Part shown: one piece after another, positions 1-9,205 of the stretch
How the letters are laid out: each line of letters opens with the position of its first letter
Position numbering within the stretch: the stretch's first letter is position 1
NCBI RefSeq assembly: GCF_030378205.1
Contig: NZ_CP127385.1
Coordinates: 1,776,001-1,840,000, forward strand
Length of the DNA stretch: 64,000 nt
Origin: Bradyrhizobium sp. NP1
GTDB taxonomy: Bacteria > Pseudomonadota > Alphaproteobacteria > Rhizobiales > Xanthobacteraceae
Direction: 5' to 3'
Position numbers and translations under genes: made by a program
The notes under the pieces: generated by a model
Database searches by the model: none
What the model was told of the DNA's origin: nothing
The model's input: the letters and a program-made list of their open reading frames with translations, nothing else

Positions 1-459
1 GCCGACGTGAACTGGAGCCCAAGGGTGGGTATCCAGCTCGACGCGGCGTCCGGCGACGGCAACACCAAACACACCTTTGGGACATTCAATCCGCTGTTTC
101 CCAACGGCTATTATTTTACGCTTGCGGGTTACACCGGCTACGCCAACCTCATTCACATCAAGCCATCCCTGACGCTGGCCCCGACTTCGTCGCTGAAAAT
201 CGCGTTTGCGGTAGCCGCTCAATGGCGTCAAACCACGGCCGACGCCGTCTACACCCAGCCCGACATAGCAGTTCCGAAGACCGCTGGCCGGCCCGGCGCA
301 TATACCGGCAGCTACGGGCAGGTTCGGCTCGACTGGACCATCGACCGCGCGACTTCGTTCGCCGTCGAGGCCGTCCATTTCAAGGTCGGCGATGCACTGC
401 GCAATGCCGGCGGACATGACTCCAATTATGTCGGCGTTGAGATAAAACGGGGGTGGTAG
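1..459 (+). CDS. Outer-membrane porin, alginate-export-like, C-terminal part
   Basis: Only the last 150 or so residues are in the window. The reading frame is open to base 1, and the GTG at 7 is probably internal rather than a start. The visible part alternates short hydrophobic and aromatic strands with turns (for example GYYFTLAGYTGYANLI and SYGQVRLDWTIDRATSFAVEAVHF) and ends in a strand. This is the pattern of an outer-membrane beta-barrel and resembles the C-terminus of alginate_exp-type porins. The role would be diffusion of a small solute across the outer membrane; the substrate cannot be read. The next gene starts 136 bases downstream. Family assignment is moderate because the diagnostic N-terminus is missing. 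Confidence 0.6.
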   Translation, partial: ADVNWSPRVGIQLDAASGDGNTKHTFGTFNPLFPNGYYFTLAGYTGYANLIHIKPSLTLAPTSSLKIAFAVAAQWRQTTADAVYTQPDIAVPKTAGRPGAYTGSYGQVRLDWTIDRATSFAVEAVHFKVGDALRNAGGHDSNYVGVEIKRGW

Positions 460-595
460 GCATCGCTTGAAACAACGCCCGCAGCTCTTGTCGTGCGTCG
501 GCCGTGCCCCTAATTGGTCATGCTTTCAAGGCTCGACGCTTGCTGCCGGCCATTCCGGCGGGTCTCGCGTTGGGCTTCTAAACGGTTGGTCGTAC

Positions 596-1288
596 ATGTC
601 GAAATCTATTCTTCTTCCTCTTCTGATGAGCCTTAACGCCGGCTTTGTCGATACCGCCGGCTTCCTCGCGCTGCAGGGGCTCTTCACGGCACACGTGACC
701 GGCAACTTCGTCACGTTCGGCGCCGCCATTGTGCTCGGAACGTCCGGTGCTCTGGCGAAGCTTCTTGCGCTTCCCGTTTTCTGTATCGTCGTGGTCGTCA
801 CGAGGATATTCAGCTTCTATCTCCCCGCCGTGGGACTGCCGATCTTCCGCTCGATGCTGGCCGTCAAGACGCTGCTTCTCGCCGTGGGTGGCGCAGCGGC
901 TGTTCATTTCGGACCATTTGTACAGGGGGATAGCTGGCAAGCGATTACCACCGGGATGATCCTTGTCGCCGCAATGGCCATTCAAAACGCGGCCCATCGC
1001 ATCCACATGGGTACGGATCCGCCGAGCACCTTGATGACGGGAACGACGACCCAGATCATGATCGATGTCGCGGATGTCCTGCGAAGCGCGCCTGTCTCCG
1101 TTCTGACCGTCGCCAAGCCCCGATTGGGCAAGATGTCGGCGAGTGTGGCTGCGTTCGCGTTGGGCTGCGCGGCTGGCGCCTGCCTCTATGCCAAGTTCGG
1201 CACCTGGTGCTTCGTCGTGCCGCCGCTTGTCGCGTTGCCAGCGGTGTTCCTGGCGACAGCCGACCCCGCGCCGGAAAAGAGCGCCTAG
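596..1288 (+). CDS. DUF1275 (YoaK-like) inner-membrane protein
   Basis: This 230-residue integral membrane protein begins with the YoaK/DUF1275 signature: MSKSILLPLLMSLNAGFVDTAG, followed by GLFTAHVTGNFVTFGA. About six hydrophobic segments follow. The family is widespread and its transport or structural role is not established. The frame is open up to 467, but the family N-terminus fits the ATG at 596, so the 43 upstream codons are rejected. The stop codon TAG shares its last base with a GTG start for the antiporter gene downstream, which suggests co-transcription. Confidence 0.8.
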   Translation: MSKSILLPLLMSLNAGFVDTAGFLALQGLFTAHVTGNFVTFGAAIVLGTSGALAKLLALPVFCIVVVVTRIFSFYLPAVGLPIFRSMLAVKTLLLAVGGAAAVHFGPFVQGDSWQAITTGMILVAAMAIQNAAHRIHMGTDPPSTLMTGTTTQIMIDVADVLRSAPVSVLTVAKPRLGKMSASVAAFALGCAAGACLYAKFGTWCFVVPPLVALPAVFLATADPAPEKSA

Positions 1289-2898
1289 TGCTCGCGATGA
1301 CCGCATCCGAGACGTTCCAGACAATCCTGCTGCTGCTGATGATCGCTGTCGTGCTCGACACGGTGGCCCGTCGCTTGCGCCTGCCGTCCGCGTCGGTGCT
1401 GGTGCTGGCTGGCATCGTTCTGGCTCTCGTTCCCGGAATTCCCGAGGTGGAGTTCGATCCGGATCTCGTCATGGTCCTCTTTCTGCCACCGCTTCTGCTG
1501 TCGGGCGCCTACTTCACGGTGTGGCCGGATTTTCGGGCCAATCTCAGGATCATCCTGCAGTTGGCGGTCGGGGCGGTTGTGCTAACGACGCTGCTGGTCG
1601 GCGTCGTTACCCACTTTTTCTTCCCGGCATTGCCTTGGGCCGCCTGTTTTGCGCTTGGTGCGATCGTTTCGCCGCCTGACGCCGTCGCCGCGCGCGCCGT
1701 GCTGGACCATCTCAATGTCCCACCGCGCATCGCCGTTCTCCTGGAGGGCGAAAGCTTGATCAACGATGCCTCGGGCCTCGTCCTCTTTCGCTTCGCAGTC
1801 GCTGCGGCACTGACCGGGGCCTTCAGTGCGGGGGCGGCCGCGGGAAGTTTCGTCTACGTCTCGGCCGTGGGCATCGGGATCGGCCTCGTGCTCGGCTGGA
1901 TATGCGCCTTCGTCGCCGGAAGATTGACGGATGCCCGGCTCACCGTGGTCTGGACGTTCTTGTCCGCCTGGGCCGCTTATCTGCTCGCGGACGGCCTTCA
2001 TGTATCGGGCGTGCTGTCCACGGTCGCATGCGGGCTGGTCCTTGGACGTCTGCAGCACAAGGCCTTGAGTGCGGCGTCCCGCGTCCAGGCCCTGGCGGTC
2101 TGGTCCGTCGTCACCTTCGTGATGGAAGCCCTGGTCTTCGTACTGGTGGGGCTGGCCCTTCGCGGCGTTCTGCACCGGTTCGGCGAGGATTGGGCAACCG
2201 TTCTTTCGCTTCTGCCGGCGGCCTCGACGATTTTTGCGGCGCTCGTCCTCGCCCGGTTCGCGTGGATCTTCCCGACGGCCTATGTTCCAAGGGCGCTATT
2301 CCCGTCTCTCCGCAAGCGGGATCCATATCCACCGCTTGCCGTTCCGTTGGTGATGAGTTGGGCGGGAATGCGCGGGGTCGTCAGTCTCGCAGCCGCATTG
2401 TCGTTGCCGGAGCATTTTCCCGGCCGGGACATCATCCTGTTCGTGACCTTCTGCGTCGTCGCAGCGACCATCGTCGCGCTTGGACTGACGCTCGGTCCGG
2501 TGGCGAAGACGCTGGCAGGGAAGGAGTTCCTGCTCCGCGGAGAGGACACGCTGTCCGAAGAGGCTGTTCGGGCCGAGCTCGCGCGAGCCCAGTTCGATGC
2601 CATCCGCGCGCATTCTCTCGACGCCGAAGGGAAGCACGCCCACCCGCGACTCGTCGAACAGTACGGGCATCGTCTCGCGATGGCCGAGGATCATGTCCGC
2701 GCCAAGGGATCCCACGAGGAGCGAAGACTTCAGCACTACCGTGCCGTATTGATCGCGGTAGAAGCGGGCCGCGGGAAACTCCTGGAGCTCTTCAATTCCG
2801 GGCGTATCCACGACAGCGTCATGCACAGGCTCGAGGGCGAACTGGACCAGGAGGAGCTTTTTGCGGCCCGGGTGGTCGAGGTGATGGAAGGCGATTGA
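1288..2898 (+). CDS. Na+/H+ antiporter, CPA1 (NhaP/NHE) family
   Basis: This is an inner-membrane cation/proton exchanger of about 535 residues. Roughly twelve hydrophobic segments fill the first 400 residues. They include the family motif ALGAIVSPPDAVA, with the acidic residue of the transport site, and LLEGESLINDASGLVLF. A hydrophilic cytoplasmic tail of about 120 residues follows, as in the bacterial CPA1 subgroup. The GTG start at 1288 overlaps the previous stop by one base and has GGAAAAGA seven bases upstream. The ATG at 1297 is the alternative. The likely role is pH and sodium homeostasis. The exact ion is not readable. Confidence 0.88.
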   Translation: MLAMTASETFQTILLLLMIAVVLDTVARRLRLPSASVLVLAGIVLALVPGIPEVEFDPDLVMVLFLPPLLLSGAYFTVWPDFRANLRIILQLAVGAVVLTTLLVGVVTHFFFPALPWAACFALGAIVSPPDAVAARAVLDHLNVPPRIAVLLEGESLINDASGLVLFRFAVAAALTGAFSAGAAAGSFVYVSAVGIGIGLVLGWICAFVAGRLTDARLTVVWTFLSAWAAYLLADGLHVSGVLSTVACGLVLGRLQHKALSAASRVQALAVWSVVTFVMEALVFVLVGLALRGVLHRFGEDWATVLSLLPAASTIFAALVLARFAWIFPTAYVPRALFPSLRKRDPYPPLAVPLVMSWAGMRGVVSLAAALSLPEHFPGRDIILFVTFCVVAATIVALGLTLGPVAKTLAGKEFLLRGEDTLSEEAVRAELARAQFDAIRAHSLDAEGKHAHPRLVEQYGHRLAMAEDHVRAKGSHEERRLQHYRAVLIAVEAGRGKLLELFNSGRIHDSVMHRLEGELDQEELFAARVVEVMEGD

Positions 2899-2949
2899 CG
2901 ACAGCCTCGAAGGCAAGAGCGCTTCGGGAGAAACGCGCGTTGAACAGCA

Positions 2950-2980
2950 GAGCCGAACTGTCGCGGTGACAGTTCGGCTC
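2950..2980. terminator. Bidirectional hairpin between convergent genes
   Basis: A perfect 13-base inverted repeat (GAGCCGAACTGTC and its complement) surrounds a five-base loop. It lies in the 91 bases between the convergent antiporter and hydrolase genes. No long T-run follows on either side, so strong intrinsic termination is inferred from stem strength and position only. Confidence 0.65.
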
Positions 2981-2989
2981 CAGAAGCAG

Positions 2990-3619
2990 CTAGACAGCCT
3001 GGGCGCTCATGCTGGCGATCCAATCGCGTGCCAACCTGACGTCCGCCTGCGAAAGCTGGTGACCGGCCGGCAGGGTGTTGTGGACCACTTTGGCACCCGC
3101 ATCCGAGAGCATGGCCGAAAGTCTCGCGGCATTGCCGGCCGAAACGATCGGATCTGCCTGCCCGGAAAGGATGAGGACCGGCTTGCCGTCGAGCCTGGCT
3201 CTCGGCGGCTTTGACAGAGGCACCATCGCCCGGAGCAGCACCGCACCGGCGAGCGCATCCGGCTTCATCAGAAGAAGCGCGGCCGCGATGTTCGCGCCGT
3301 TGGAAAACCCGACAGCGATCGGTGCTTCGGTGCCGTGGCGCTGCCGCGCGCTTTCGACGAATGCGCCAAGCTCCAGCGCGCGCTTGCGCACGTCCTCCTC
3401 GTCGAACACGCCCTCCGCCAGCCGGCGAAAGAAGCGCGGCATGCCGTGCTCGAGGACGCGCCCACGCGGCGAGATCAGGGCCGAACCCGGCGATATCATG
3501 GCCCCGAGCTGCAACAGATCGTTCTCGTCTCCGCCGGTGCCGTGCAGGAGCAGCAGCGGAGGTGCGCCGGCCTCGCTTCCGGGCTCAAATCGATAGACGA
3601 ATGATGACGCGTCCGTCAT
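2990..3619 (-). CDS. Alpha/beta hydrolase, phospholipase/carboxylesterase (MhqD/YpfH-like)
   Basis: A 209-residue serine hydrolase. It shows the oxyanion-hole segment LLLLHGTGGDENDL near residue 25, the nucleophile elbow GFSNGA, the acid in SGQADPIV and the catalytic His in PAGHQLS. Length and motifs match the small esterases of the Bacillus MhqD and E. coli YpfH group. Its start overlaps the stop of the upstream ring-cleaving dioxygenase gene by four bases (ATGA), so the two are probably translationally coupled. In Bacillus the same pair answers quinone and catechol stress. By analogy this enzyme would hydrolyse an ester or ring-fission product; the substrate is inferred only. Confidence 0.8.
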   Translation of the reverse strand: MTDASSFVYRFEPGSEAGAPPLLLLHGTGGDENDLLQLGAMISPGSALISPRGRVLEHGMPRFFRRLAEGVFDEEDVRKRALELGAFVESARQRHGTEAPIAVGFSNGANIAAALLLMKPDALAGAVLLRAMVPLSKPPRARLDGKPVLILSGQADPIVSAGNAARLSAMLSDAGAKVVHNTLPAGHQLSQADVRLARDWIASMSAQAV

Positions 3620-4551
3620 GACACGGCTCCCTCCAGCTTCGGCAGGACACCCTCGATCTCCTCGCGGTGCGCCTCGAGAAAGCTCGGCAGCTTCAGTGCG
3701 CGCCCCAGTGTCGCCACCGGTTCGTCGACGGCAAAGCCGGGGATGTCGGTCGCGATCTCGAACAGCACGCCGCCCGGTTCACGGAAGTAGATCGACCGGA
3801 AGTAGTTTCGGTCTTTCTGTTCGGTCGGGTGCAGCCCGTGATTGTCGACGAGCTTTTGCGCCATCCGGCCCTGCTCGGCATCGTCAGCCGCGCGGAACGC
3901 GATGTGGTGCACCGAACCGCCGCCTTGATGGCCTCTCAGGAAGCCCTTCGCCTCGTAGATGTCGACCACGCTTCCGTTGGCGTCGCCGGCCGCCTTGTAG
4001 CGGATCACCGAGCCTTCGCGAGCCGTCTCCTTGAAGCCGAACACATCGGTGAGGATGGCCGCAGTCTTCCTGGCATCGTCAAGCAGCAGCGTCACGCCGT
4101 GAAAGCCACGAATCGCATGTTCGGCCGGCACCTCGCCGTTGCTCCAGGCCGGCTCGTCTTCGGCACCGGGGGCGCCGACGAGCGCAAGGGCCATGCCATC
4201 GGGGTCGGAGAACGGCAGCACCGATTCCCCGAAGCGCTTTTCGAGTGCTTCGTAATGGATTCCCTTTTCCAGGAAGCGCTGCGTCCAGTAACCGAGCGAA
4301 CGAAGCGGCACGCGGAAGGCGGTCTGGTGGGTTTCGCCGACGCCCCTCCGACCGGAAGGCACCCCTTGCCAGGGAAAGAAGGTCAGGATGGTGCCTGGCC
4401 GGCCGGTCTCGTCGCCATAGTAGAAATGGTAGGTGCCCGGATCGTCGAAATTGACGGTCCTTTTGACGAATCGCAGGCCGAGATCCCGCGTGTAGAAGCC
4501 GAAATTCCTGATGGGGTCGCCAGCGATGGCGGTGACGTGATGAAGTCCTGA
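3616..4551 (-). CDS. Ring-cleaving dioxygenase, VOC family (MhqO-like)
   Basis: A 311-residue protein with two vicinal-oxygen-chelate (glyoxalase-fold) modules. It opens with SGLHHVTAIAG, which carries the first metal-ligand His. The second module has GSVHHIAFRA (second His) and PGGVLFEIATDIPGF (acidic ligand Glu). This 2-His-1-Glu set is typical of extradiol and hydroquinone-type ring-cleaving enzymes with Fe(II) or Mn(II). The start at 4551 is chosen because the family begins there and GGAGG lies just upstream; the frame extends to 4665 without family sequence. It is divergent from a LysR gene across 125 bases, which probably contain both promoters. The substrate is likely a hydroquinone or catechol. 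Confidence 0.82.
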   Translation of the reverse strand, partial: SGLHHVTAIAGDPIRNFGFYTRDLGLRFVKRTVNFDDPGTYHFYYGDETGRPGTILTFFPWQGVPSGRRGVGETHQTAFRVPLRSLGYWTQRFLEKGIHYEALEKRFGESVLPFSDPDGMALALVGAPGAEDEPAWSNGEVPAEHAIRGFHGVTLLLDDARKTAAILTDVFGFKETAREGSVIRYKAAGDANGSVVDIYEAKGFLRGHQGGGSVHHIAFRAADDAEQGRMAQKLVDNHGLHPTEQKDRNYFRSIYFREPGGVLFEIATDIPGFAVDEPVATLGRALKLPSFLEAHREEIEGVLPKLEGAVS

Positions 4552-4676
4552 CATCTCTTCCTCCAAATCGAATGAGCAACTTCGTTTCGGAGGGAGATAT
4601 CGGATGGCTTTGTTTTGAGGACAATCCATGCTTTTATGGCGCCTGTGTCTACGTTTTGGCGACAATCGGAACCAAT

Positions 4677-5570
4677 ATGGACAAAGTGGCGAGCCTGAGA
4701 GCCTTCGTGAAAGTGGTGGAAAGCGGCAGCTTCGCCGAGGCCGGCCGCCAATTGCGTCTCTCGCGCTCCGCGATCAGCAAATACGTCGGGGATCTTGAGG
4801 AGAGCCTCGGCGTCCAGTTGCTCAACCGGACGACCCGGCACGCAAGTCCGACCGAAAACGGCCAGATGTACTTCGAGCGGGCCGTCGTCATCCTCTCGGA
4901 GATTGACGCTGCGGATCAGGCAGTCACGCAGCTGCAATCGGCACCGCGAGGCCTGTTGCGCATCAATGCGCCGATGTCGTTCGGCACCATGCGCCTGGGG
5001 CCGGCGCTCGCCGACTTCATGACGAAGTATCCCGACCTTCAGCTTCAGCTCGTGCTGAGTGATGATCTTCTCGACCCCGTCCAGGACGGCTTCGACGTCA
5101 CGCTGCGCATCGCCGAACTGGAATCCTCGAGCCTGATCGCCCGCAGGATTGTCGCCGTCGAGCGGCTGGTTTGTGCATCACCGGACTATCTGAAACGTCA
5201 TGGTACGCCGACCCATCCGAGCCATCTGCGCGATCATGTCTCCCTGACCTACGGCTTTCTGCTGACAGGCAATCAGTGGAAATTGACGGGAAGCGACGGC
5301 GTCCACTGGATCCAGCCGGCCTGGTCGCTGTGCGTCAACAACGCGGAGGTGTTGCGCGACGTGGCGGTCAAGGGCAGGGGTGTTGCGCTGATACCGGAGT
5401 TCATCGCGGCGGAGGCCCTGAAAAGCGGCAGCCTGCAGGCCGTCCTTGCGAGCTATTCGGCGCCGCCGCTCGCCCTTTACGCGGTCTATCCGCCCACGCG
5501 ACATCTTGCGGTCAAGGTCCGGCTCTTCATCGATTTCCTCGTCGATCGGTTCGGATCGAGCGCCAGCTGA
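4677..5570 (+). CDS. LysR-family transcriptional regulator
   Basis: A 297-residue LysR-type regulator. An N-terminal winged helix-turn-helix (residues 1 to 60, MDKVASLRAFVKVVESGSFAEA, then RSAISKYVGDLEESLGVQLLNRTTR) precedes a periplasmic-binding-protein-like effector domain. The start at 4677 gives the standard LysR N-terminus, and the 35 upstream codons of open frame are rejected. It is transcribed away from the dioxygenase and hydrolase pair, the usual arrangement for a LysR gene controlling its divergent neighbour. The ligand may be a quinone or phenol. It converges with the monooxygenase gene at 5578, leaving only seven bases. Confidence 0.88.
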   Translation: MDKVASLRAFVKVVESGSFAEAGRQLRLSRSAISKYVGDLEESLGVQLLNRTTRHASPTENGQMYFERAVVILSEIDAADQAVTQLQSAPRGLLRINAPMSFGTMRLGPALADFMTKYPDLQLQLVLSDDLLDPVQDGFDVTLRIAELESSSLIARRIVAVERLVCASPDYLKRHGTPTHPSHLRDHVSLTYGFLLTGNQWKLTGSDGVHWIQPAWSLCVNNAEVLRDVAVKGRGVALIPEFIAAEALKSGSLQAVLASYSAPPLALYAVYPPTRHLAVKVRLFIDFLVDRFGSSAS

Positions 5571-5577
5571 TCGCGCG

Positions 5578-6726
5578 CTAGTCGGTGGCTCTTTCGCGCG
5601 ACCAGCGATTGCCGAGCGCGAGGCCGTATTGGTAGAGGGCGTTGCCATGTTCCAGCTGCAGCCGCTCTGTGGATTGGAGCGCGACGTCAACATTCGCGCG
5701 CGCCAACTTCAATGCGCGTGCGAGAACCGAGGCCTCATAGGCCGCCTTGGCGGTTCCGCCCGCGGTGTGAGGCCGCACGACGAAAGCCGCATCGCCGGTC
5801 AAGAGGGTTCGACCGAACAGGGTTTTCGGTACTGTCACGTCGAGGATGGTCTGAAGGAAAGGATCGCGCGTTTCCGAGACCAGCGCGGCCATCTTCGGAT
5901 GGATCTCGCGCAAGGCGCGTGCTCTCAGCTTCGCGACGGCGTTCTCCGGTGCGGTGCCGCGCGGAAGCGAAGATCGATGGCGAATGCCGTTCTTGTCGGT
6001 CAGCACATTCGCCAGATCGGCTGCATCAACATGCACGTACCAGACCCAGTTGAGGCGCCGCGATCCTCTTGTGACGACGCCGTCGCTTCCCGGAATGAAA
6101 TAGGCCAGCATGTGGCCTCCGCAGCGGGCTTCCGAGAAGGTGAAGAGATTGTCGAAGAATGGCAGAAGGTCGGGAGGAACGTCGCTTTCGTCCAGCGTGC
6201 CTCTCCAGGCGACGTAGCCGGCATATCTCGCATCGATATCGGGAAGCATTTTGCGCCGTATTGCAGAGCCCGAACCGTCGGCAGCCAGGAACAGATCGCT
6301 TTCCACCACGGAGCCATCGCCAAGGGTCGCCAAGACCTTGGAGCCCGTCTGGGACACCTTCACGACCTCAGAGCCTGCCTGATAACATTGATCCGGAACA
6401 GCGGCCCGCAGTGCCGCGTGGATGGCTTCCCAGGACGTGAATTCCTGCGGCATATCCTGAAGGACGCCGTCTCCGCCGTCCGGGTTGAGATATCGCCGAC
6501 CGCGGCAGGACGTGAAGGGGAGAGGACCTGCACCGTTTTCCTCGAGCAGCCCGATCAATTCGTTTTGAACGACGATGCCGGCCCCTCGGGCCATCATCGG
6601 GCCTGGCACACGTTCGTGAACCTTTACGGTCGCACCGATCTTGCGAAGCGCGATCGCGTTGCAAAGTCCGGCAACCGATCCACCACTGATCGTAACCGTG
6701 AAGGCATGGTCGGCGTGCCAACTCAT
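5578..6726 (-). CDS. FAD-dependent aromatic monooxygenase (2,6-dihydroxypyridine 3-hydroxylase-like), paralogue 1
   Basis: A 382-residue class A flavoprotein hydroxylase. It has the FAD-binding fingerprint ISGGSVAGL at residues 13 to 21, the AADGSGSAIRR segment for NADPH and FAD contacts, and GDAAFVVRPHTAGGTAKAA near the C-terminus. The central YAGYVAWRG and NWVWYVHV segments match the dihydroxypyridine-hydroxylase subgroup more than salicylate or 4-hydroxybenzoate hydroxylases. It would insert one oxygen ortho to a ring hydroxyl. It is the last gene of a minus-strand run (MFS, paralogue 2, paralogue 1) with a 41-base gap to paralogue 2 and GGGAG before its ATG. Substrate identity is inferred. 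Confidence 0.85.
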   Translation of the reverse strand: MSWHADHAFTVTISGGSVAGLCNAIALRKIGATVKVHERVPGPMMARGAGIVVQNELIGLLEENGAGPLPFTSCRGRRYLNPDGGDGVLQDMPQEFTSWEAIHAALRAAVPDQCYQAGSEVVKVSQTGSKVLATLGDGSVVESDLFLAADGSGSAIRRKMLPDIDARYAGYVAWRGTLDESDVPPDLLPFFDNLFTFSEARCGGHMLAYFIPGSDGVVTRGSRRLNWVWYVHVDAADLANVLTDKNGIRHRSSLPRGTAPENAVAKLRARALREIHPKMAALVSETRDPFLQTILDVTVPKTLFGRTLLTGDAAFVVRPHTAGGTAKAAYEASVLARALKLARANVDVALQSTERLQLEHGNALYQYGLALGNRWSRERATD

Positions 6727-6767
6727 TCAGCTTCTCCCGATATTCACTGTTTCGACCAACGGAAGGC

Positions 6768-7877
6768 TCATGCGAGATGCGCGCTCAATTCGCGGCCTGA
6801 CGCGGCGATGGCTGCACCCGCCTTGACCCGTTCTTGTCTGTATTCCCGGAGCGCGTCGCCGAGCGACGCCGATGAGAGGTGCTTTCGCAGCGCAAGCGCG
6901 TCCGCCGCCGCCTTCGCAATGCCCATCCCCGTATGCGGTCGCACGACGAATGCCGCGTCTCCCACGAGGGCAACCCGTCGCGAGGTCATTTGCCGTGTTT
7001 CGTAGTCGAAGATCCCCTGCACGAACGGATGGGCCGTCGCTTCGATTGCGGCAGCGAAAGAACGCGGCAACAGCCGCCTGGCGTCGTCGACGAGCCGCTC
7101 GCGGGCTCGTTCGGGAACCGCGCCTGGAGGAAGTGAATAGGGGTGGATGCGGCCTTCGAGGTCCGTGAGTACCTCGTCCCGCGCGGCCGGTTCGACGGCC
7201 GGCCGATACCAGACCCAGTTGTATCTGCGATTTCCGGTTTCGGTTTCCCCGTTTGGTCCGGGCACCAGGAAACCGATCACGTGGGAATGCGGCATCCGGA
7301 AATATGCGAAGCGCTCGAGGAGCTCATCGGCTGCAAAGCCCGGCAAGGCATGTTCCGGAAGAAGGCCACGCCATCCGACATAGCCGGCGTACACATTGGC
7401 GGCCGTTGGGCCGTCGACCATGGCGCGTGCGACGGATGCTATTCCGTCAGCACCAATGACGACGTCGGCCAGCGCCTCGCTGCCGTCGGCGAAGCCAACA
7501 ACAATCTGATCGGCTTCTTCGCGAAGATGTTCGACCCTTCGGTCGAGCAGGTATGAGCCGTTCGCGATGTGCCGTCGAAAGACACGATAGATGGCGTCCC
7601 ACGATATCTGCATCTGAGGCGCCATCGTTTGATCGACGGTCGCCCCCATATCGCCGAACACGATGCGCTCCCGCGCAACTACGCCGACGCGCGCCACATG
7701 CTCGCATCCGGCGGCGCGCAGAATGGCAAATGTCTCGCGCTTACCCAGCAGGCCGGCCCCGCGCCCTTCGAGCCCATGGACCGATCGCTCGTAGACGGTG
7801 ACATCGTGTCCATCCTGGGCAAGCAGCGTAGCCGTGAACAGTCCCGCAAGAGAACCTCCGACGACCGCGATGCGCAT
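6768..7877 (-). CDS. FAD-dependent aromatic monooxygenase (2,6-dihydroxypyridine 3-hydroxylase-like), paralogue 2
   Basis: A 369-residue paralogue of the monooxygenases at 5578 and 10962. It starts MRIAVVGGSLAGL, the FAD fingerprint, which fixes the start at 7877 (GGAG upstream) although the frame is open to 8078. It carries IGADGIASVAR, YAGYVGWRG, RYNWVWYRP and GDAAFVVRPHTGMGIAKAA. These conserved positions indicate a functional flavin enzyme. It lies 46 bases after the MFS gene in the same transcript. The three paralogues may act on successive hydroxylation states of one ring or on related rings. Confidence 0.87.
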   Translation of the reverse strand: MRIAVVGGSLAGLFTATLLAQDGHDVTVYERSVHGLEGRGAGLLGKRETFAILRAAGCEHVARVGVVARERIVFGDMGATVDQTMAPQMQISWDAIYRVFRRHIANGSYLLDRRVEHLREEADQIVVGFADGSEALADVVIGADGIASVARAMVDGPTAANVYAGYVGWRGLLPEHALPGFAADELLERFAYFRMPHSHVIGFLVPGPNGETETGNRRYNWVWYRPAVEPAARDEVLTDLEGRIHPYSLPPGAVPERARERLVDDARRLLPRSFAAAIEATAHPFVQGIFDYETRQMTSRRVALVGDAAFVVRPHTGMGIAKAAADALALRKHLSSASLGDALREYRQERVKAGAAIAASGRELSAHLA

Positions 7878-7923
7878 GCGTGGCAATCTCCAAATGAGGC
7901 CGTTCTCAGAACAAGAGCGGGCG

Positions 7924-9126
7924 TCAGTGATGTGATGCTTTCCAGCCGGTCCGGGACAAGAGAGTCGGCAATTGCAAAAGCAGGCCTGCCGTCGCCAGCG
8001 CCGCGCCATAGGCACAGACGCCCAGCCACGACAAATGCGCATAGGCCCAACTGCCGCCGAGCGATCCGAGCGACCCACCCATGAACATTGCTGTCATGAA
8101 CACGGTGTTCAGCCTGCTCCTTGCCTCGGGACGCAGGGCGAAAATCAGATGCTGATTTGAAACAAGCGCGGCATTCACGCCCACGTCGAGCAGCACCACG
8201 CCGACGGTCAGCCCCGCGAGGGCGTTCCAGCCTGCGAAAACGATCCAGGAGGAAAGCGTGATCGCGGCGGCGATCGCAACCACGAGATGAGGACCGCGCT
8301 TGTCGGCCAGTCGACCTGCGAGGGGTGCCGCGAGTATTCCCGACGCACCGATGACGCCAAACAGGCCGGCGATCTCGGGACCGAGGCCAAACTCCGGTTC
8401 CTGCAGATGGAGAGACAAGACCGTCCAGAAGGCGATGAATGAGGCGAACAGCATCGCTTGCGTTGCGGCGGCCAGCCGAAGCGCCGGCTCCTCGATCACC
8501 AGGTGGACGAGCGAACGCAGCGCGGCAGCGTATCCGATCTCTTGCGTCGCATGGTGGCGCGGCAGGGTCAGACGGACCAGCGCTGCGGCACCAAGCGCCA
8601 GAGGGGCGCCAAGCCAAAACATCTCGCGCCACCCAAAGTGCGATCCGACGAAGCCGGCTATCGTGCGGCTGAGCAGAATGCCACCGAGGATTCCGCTCAC
8701 CACCGTTCCGACTGCGGCGCCCCGCGTCCGGTTGTCGGCGAGCGTCGCAGCGAATGGGACGATCTGTTGCGCCACTGTGGCTGATACGCCGAGCAAAAGG
8801 GACGCGACGATCAGCGCCGATGTGGACGGTGCGACGGCAGCAAATGCGAGAGCCACCGCCAGGACAATGAATTGCACGGTGATGACGCGGCGTCTCTCCA
8901 CGAGATCGCCCAGGGGGACCAGCAACAGGAGACCGACCGCGTAACCAAATTGCGTGGCCGTGGGTATCAGGCCGATGGCCGAGGAATTCGGATAGCTTGC
9001 TTCGATGAGGCCCAGCAAAGGCTGATTGTAGTAGATGTTTGCAACGGCAATACCCGCGCAAACCGCCATGGCAAAAGTTTGTGCGCGGGTGAGTTGGGTG
9101 GCCGTCGTGAAAGTTGACGCTGACAT
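7924..9126 (-). CDS. MFS transporter, DHA1-type
   Basis: A 400-residue major facilitator protein with about twelve membrane segments. The first loop carries LGDLVERRRVI, the D-x2-E-R-R signature of loop 2/3, and the second half repeats it as LAGRLADKRGPHLVV. The length is typical of the DHA1 drug/H+ antiporter group. It is the first gene of the minus-strand run with monooxygenase paralogues 1 and 2, and its upstream region holds operator copy 1, shared with the divergent cupin gene. It may import the substrate or export a toxic intermediate; direction cannot be read. Confidence 0.85.
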   Translation of the reverse strand: MSASTFTTATQLTRAQTFAMAVCAGIAVANIYYNQPLLGLIEASYPNSSAIGLIPTATQFGYAVGLLLLVPLGDLVERRRVITVQFIVLAVALAFAAVAPSTSALIVASLLLGVSATVAQQIVPFAATLADNRTRGAAVGTVVSGILGGILLSRTIAGFVGSHFGWREMFWLGAPLALGAAALVRLTLPRHHATQEIGYAAALRSLVHLVIEEPALRLAAATQAMLFASFIAFWTVLSLHLQEPEFGLGPEIAGLFGVIGASGILAAPLAGRLADKRGPHLVVAIAAAITLSSWIVFAGWNALAGLTVGVVLLDVGVNAALVSNQHLIFALRPEARSRLNTVFMTAMFMGGSLGSLGGSWAYAHLSWLGVCAYGAALATAGLLLQLPTLLSRTGWKASHH

Positions 9127-9176
9127 GGCTGCAATCCTCGTTCGTCGGCAGTTGCGCGGCTCGTATCGGGCCTCCC

Positions 9177-9205
9177 TTGACCTGCAGGCAGGATCATAGT
9201 TAATT
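9177..9205 (+). promoter_or_regulatory. Putative sigma70 promoter of the cupin gene
   Basis: TTGACC at 9177-9182 and TTAATT at 9200-9205 are separated by 17 bases. The -10 region lies inside operator copy 1, so a bound repressor would block it. Confidence 0.5.

Noticed and set aside
5446..7005. A 519-codon open frame on the plus strand
   Set aside because: It crosses two well-supported minus-strand monooxygenase genes and has no recognisable domain.
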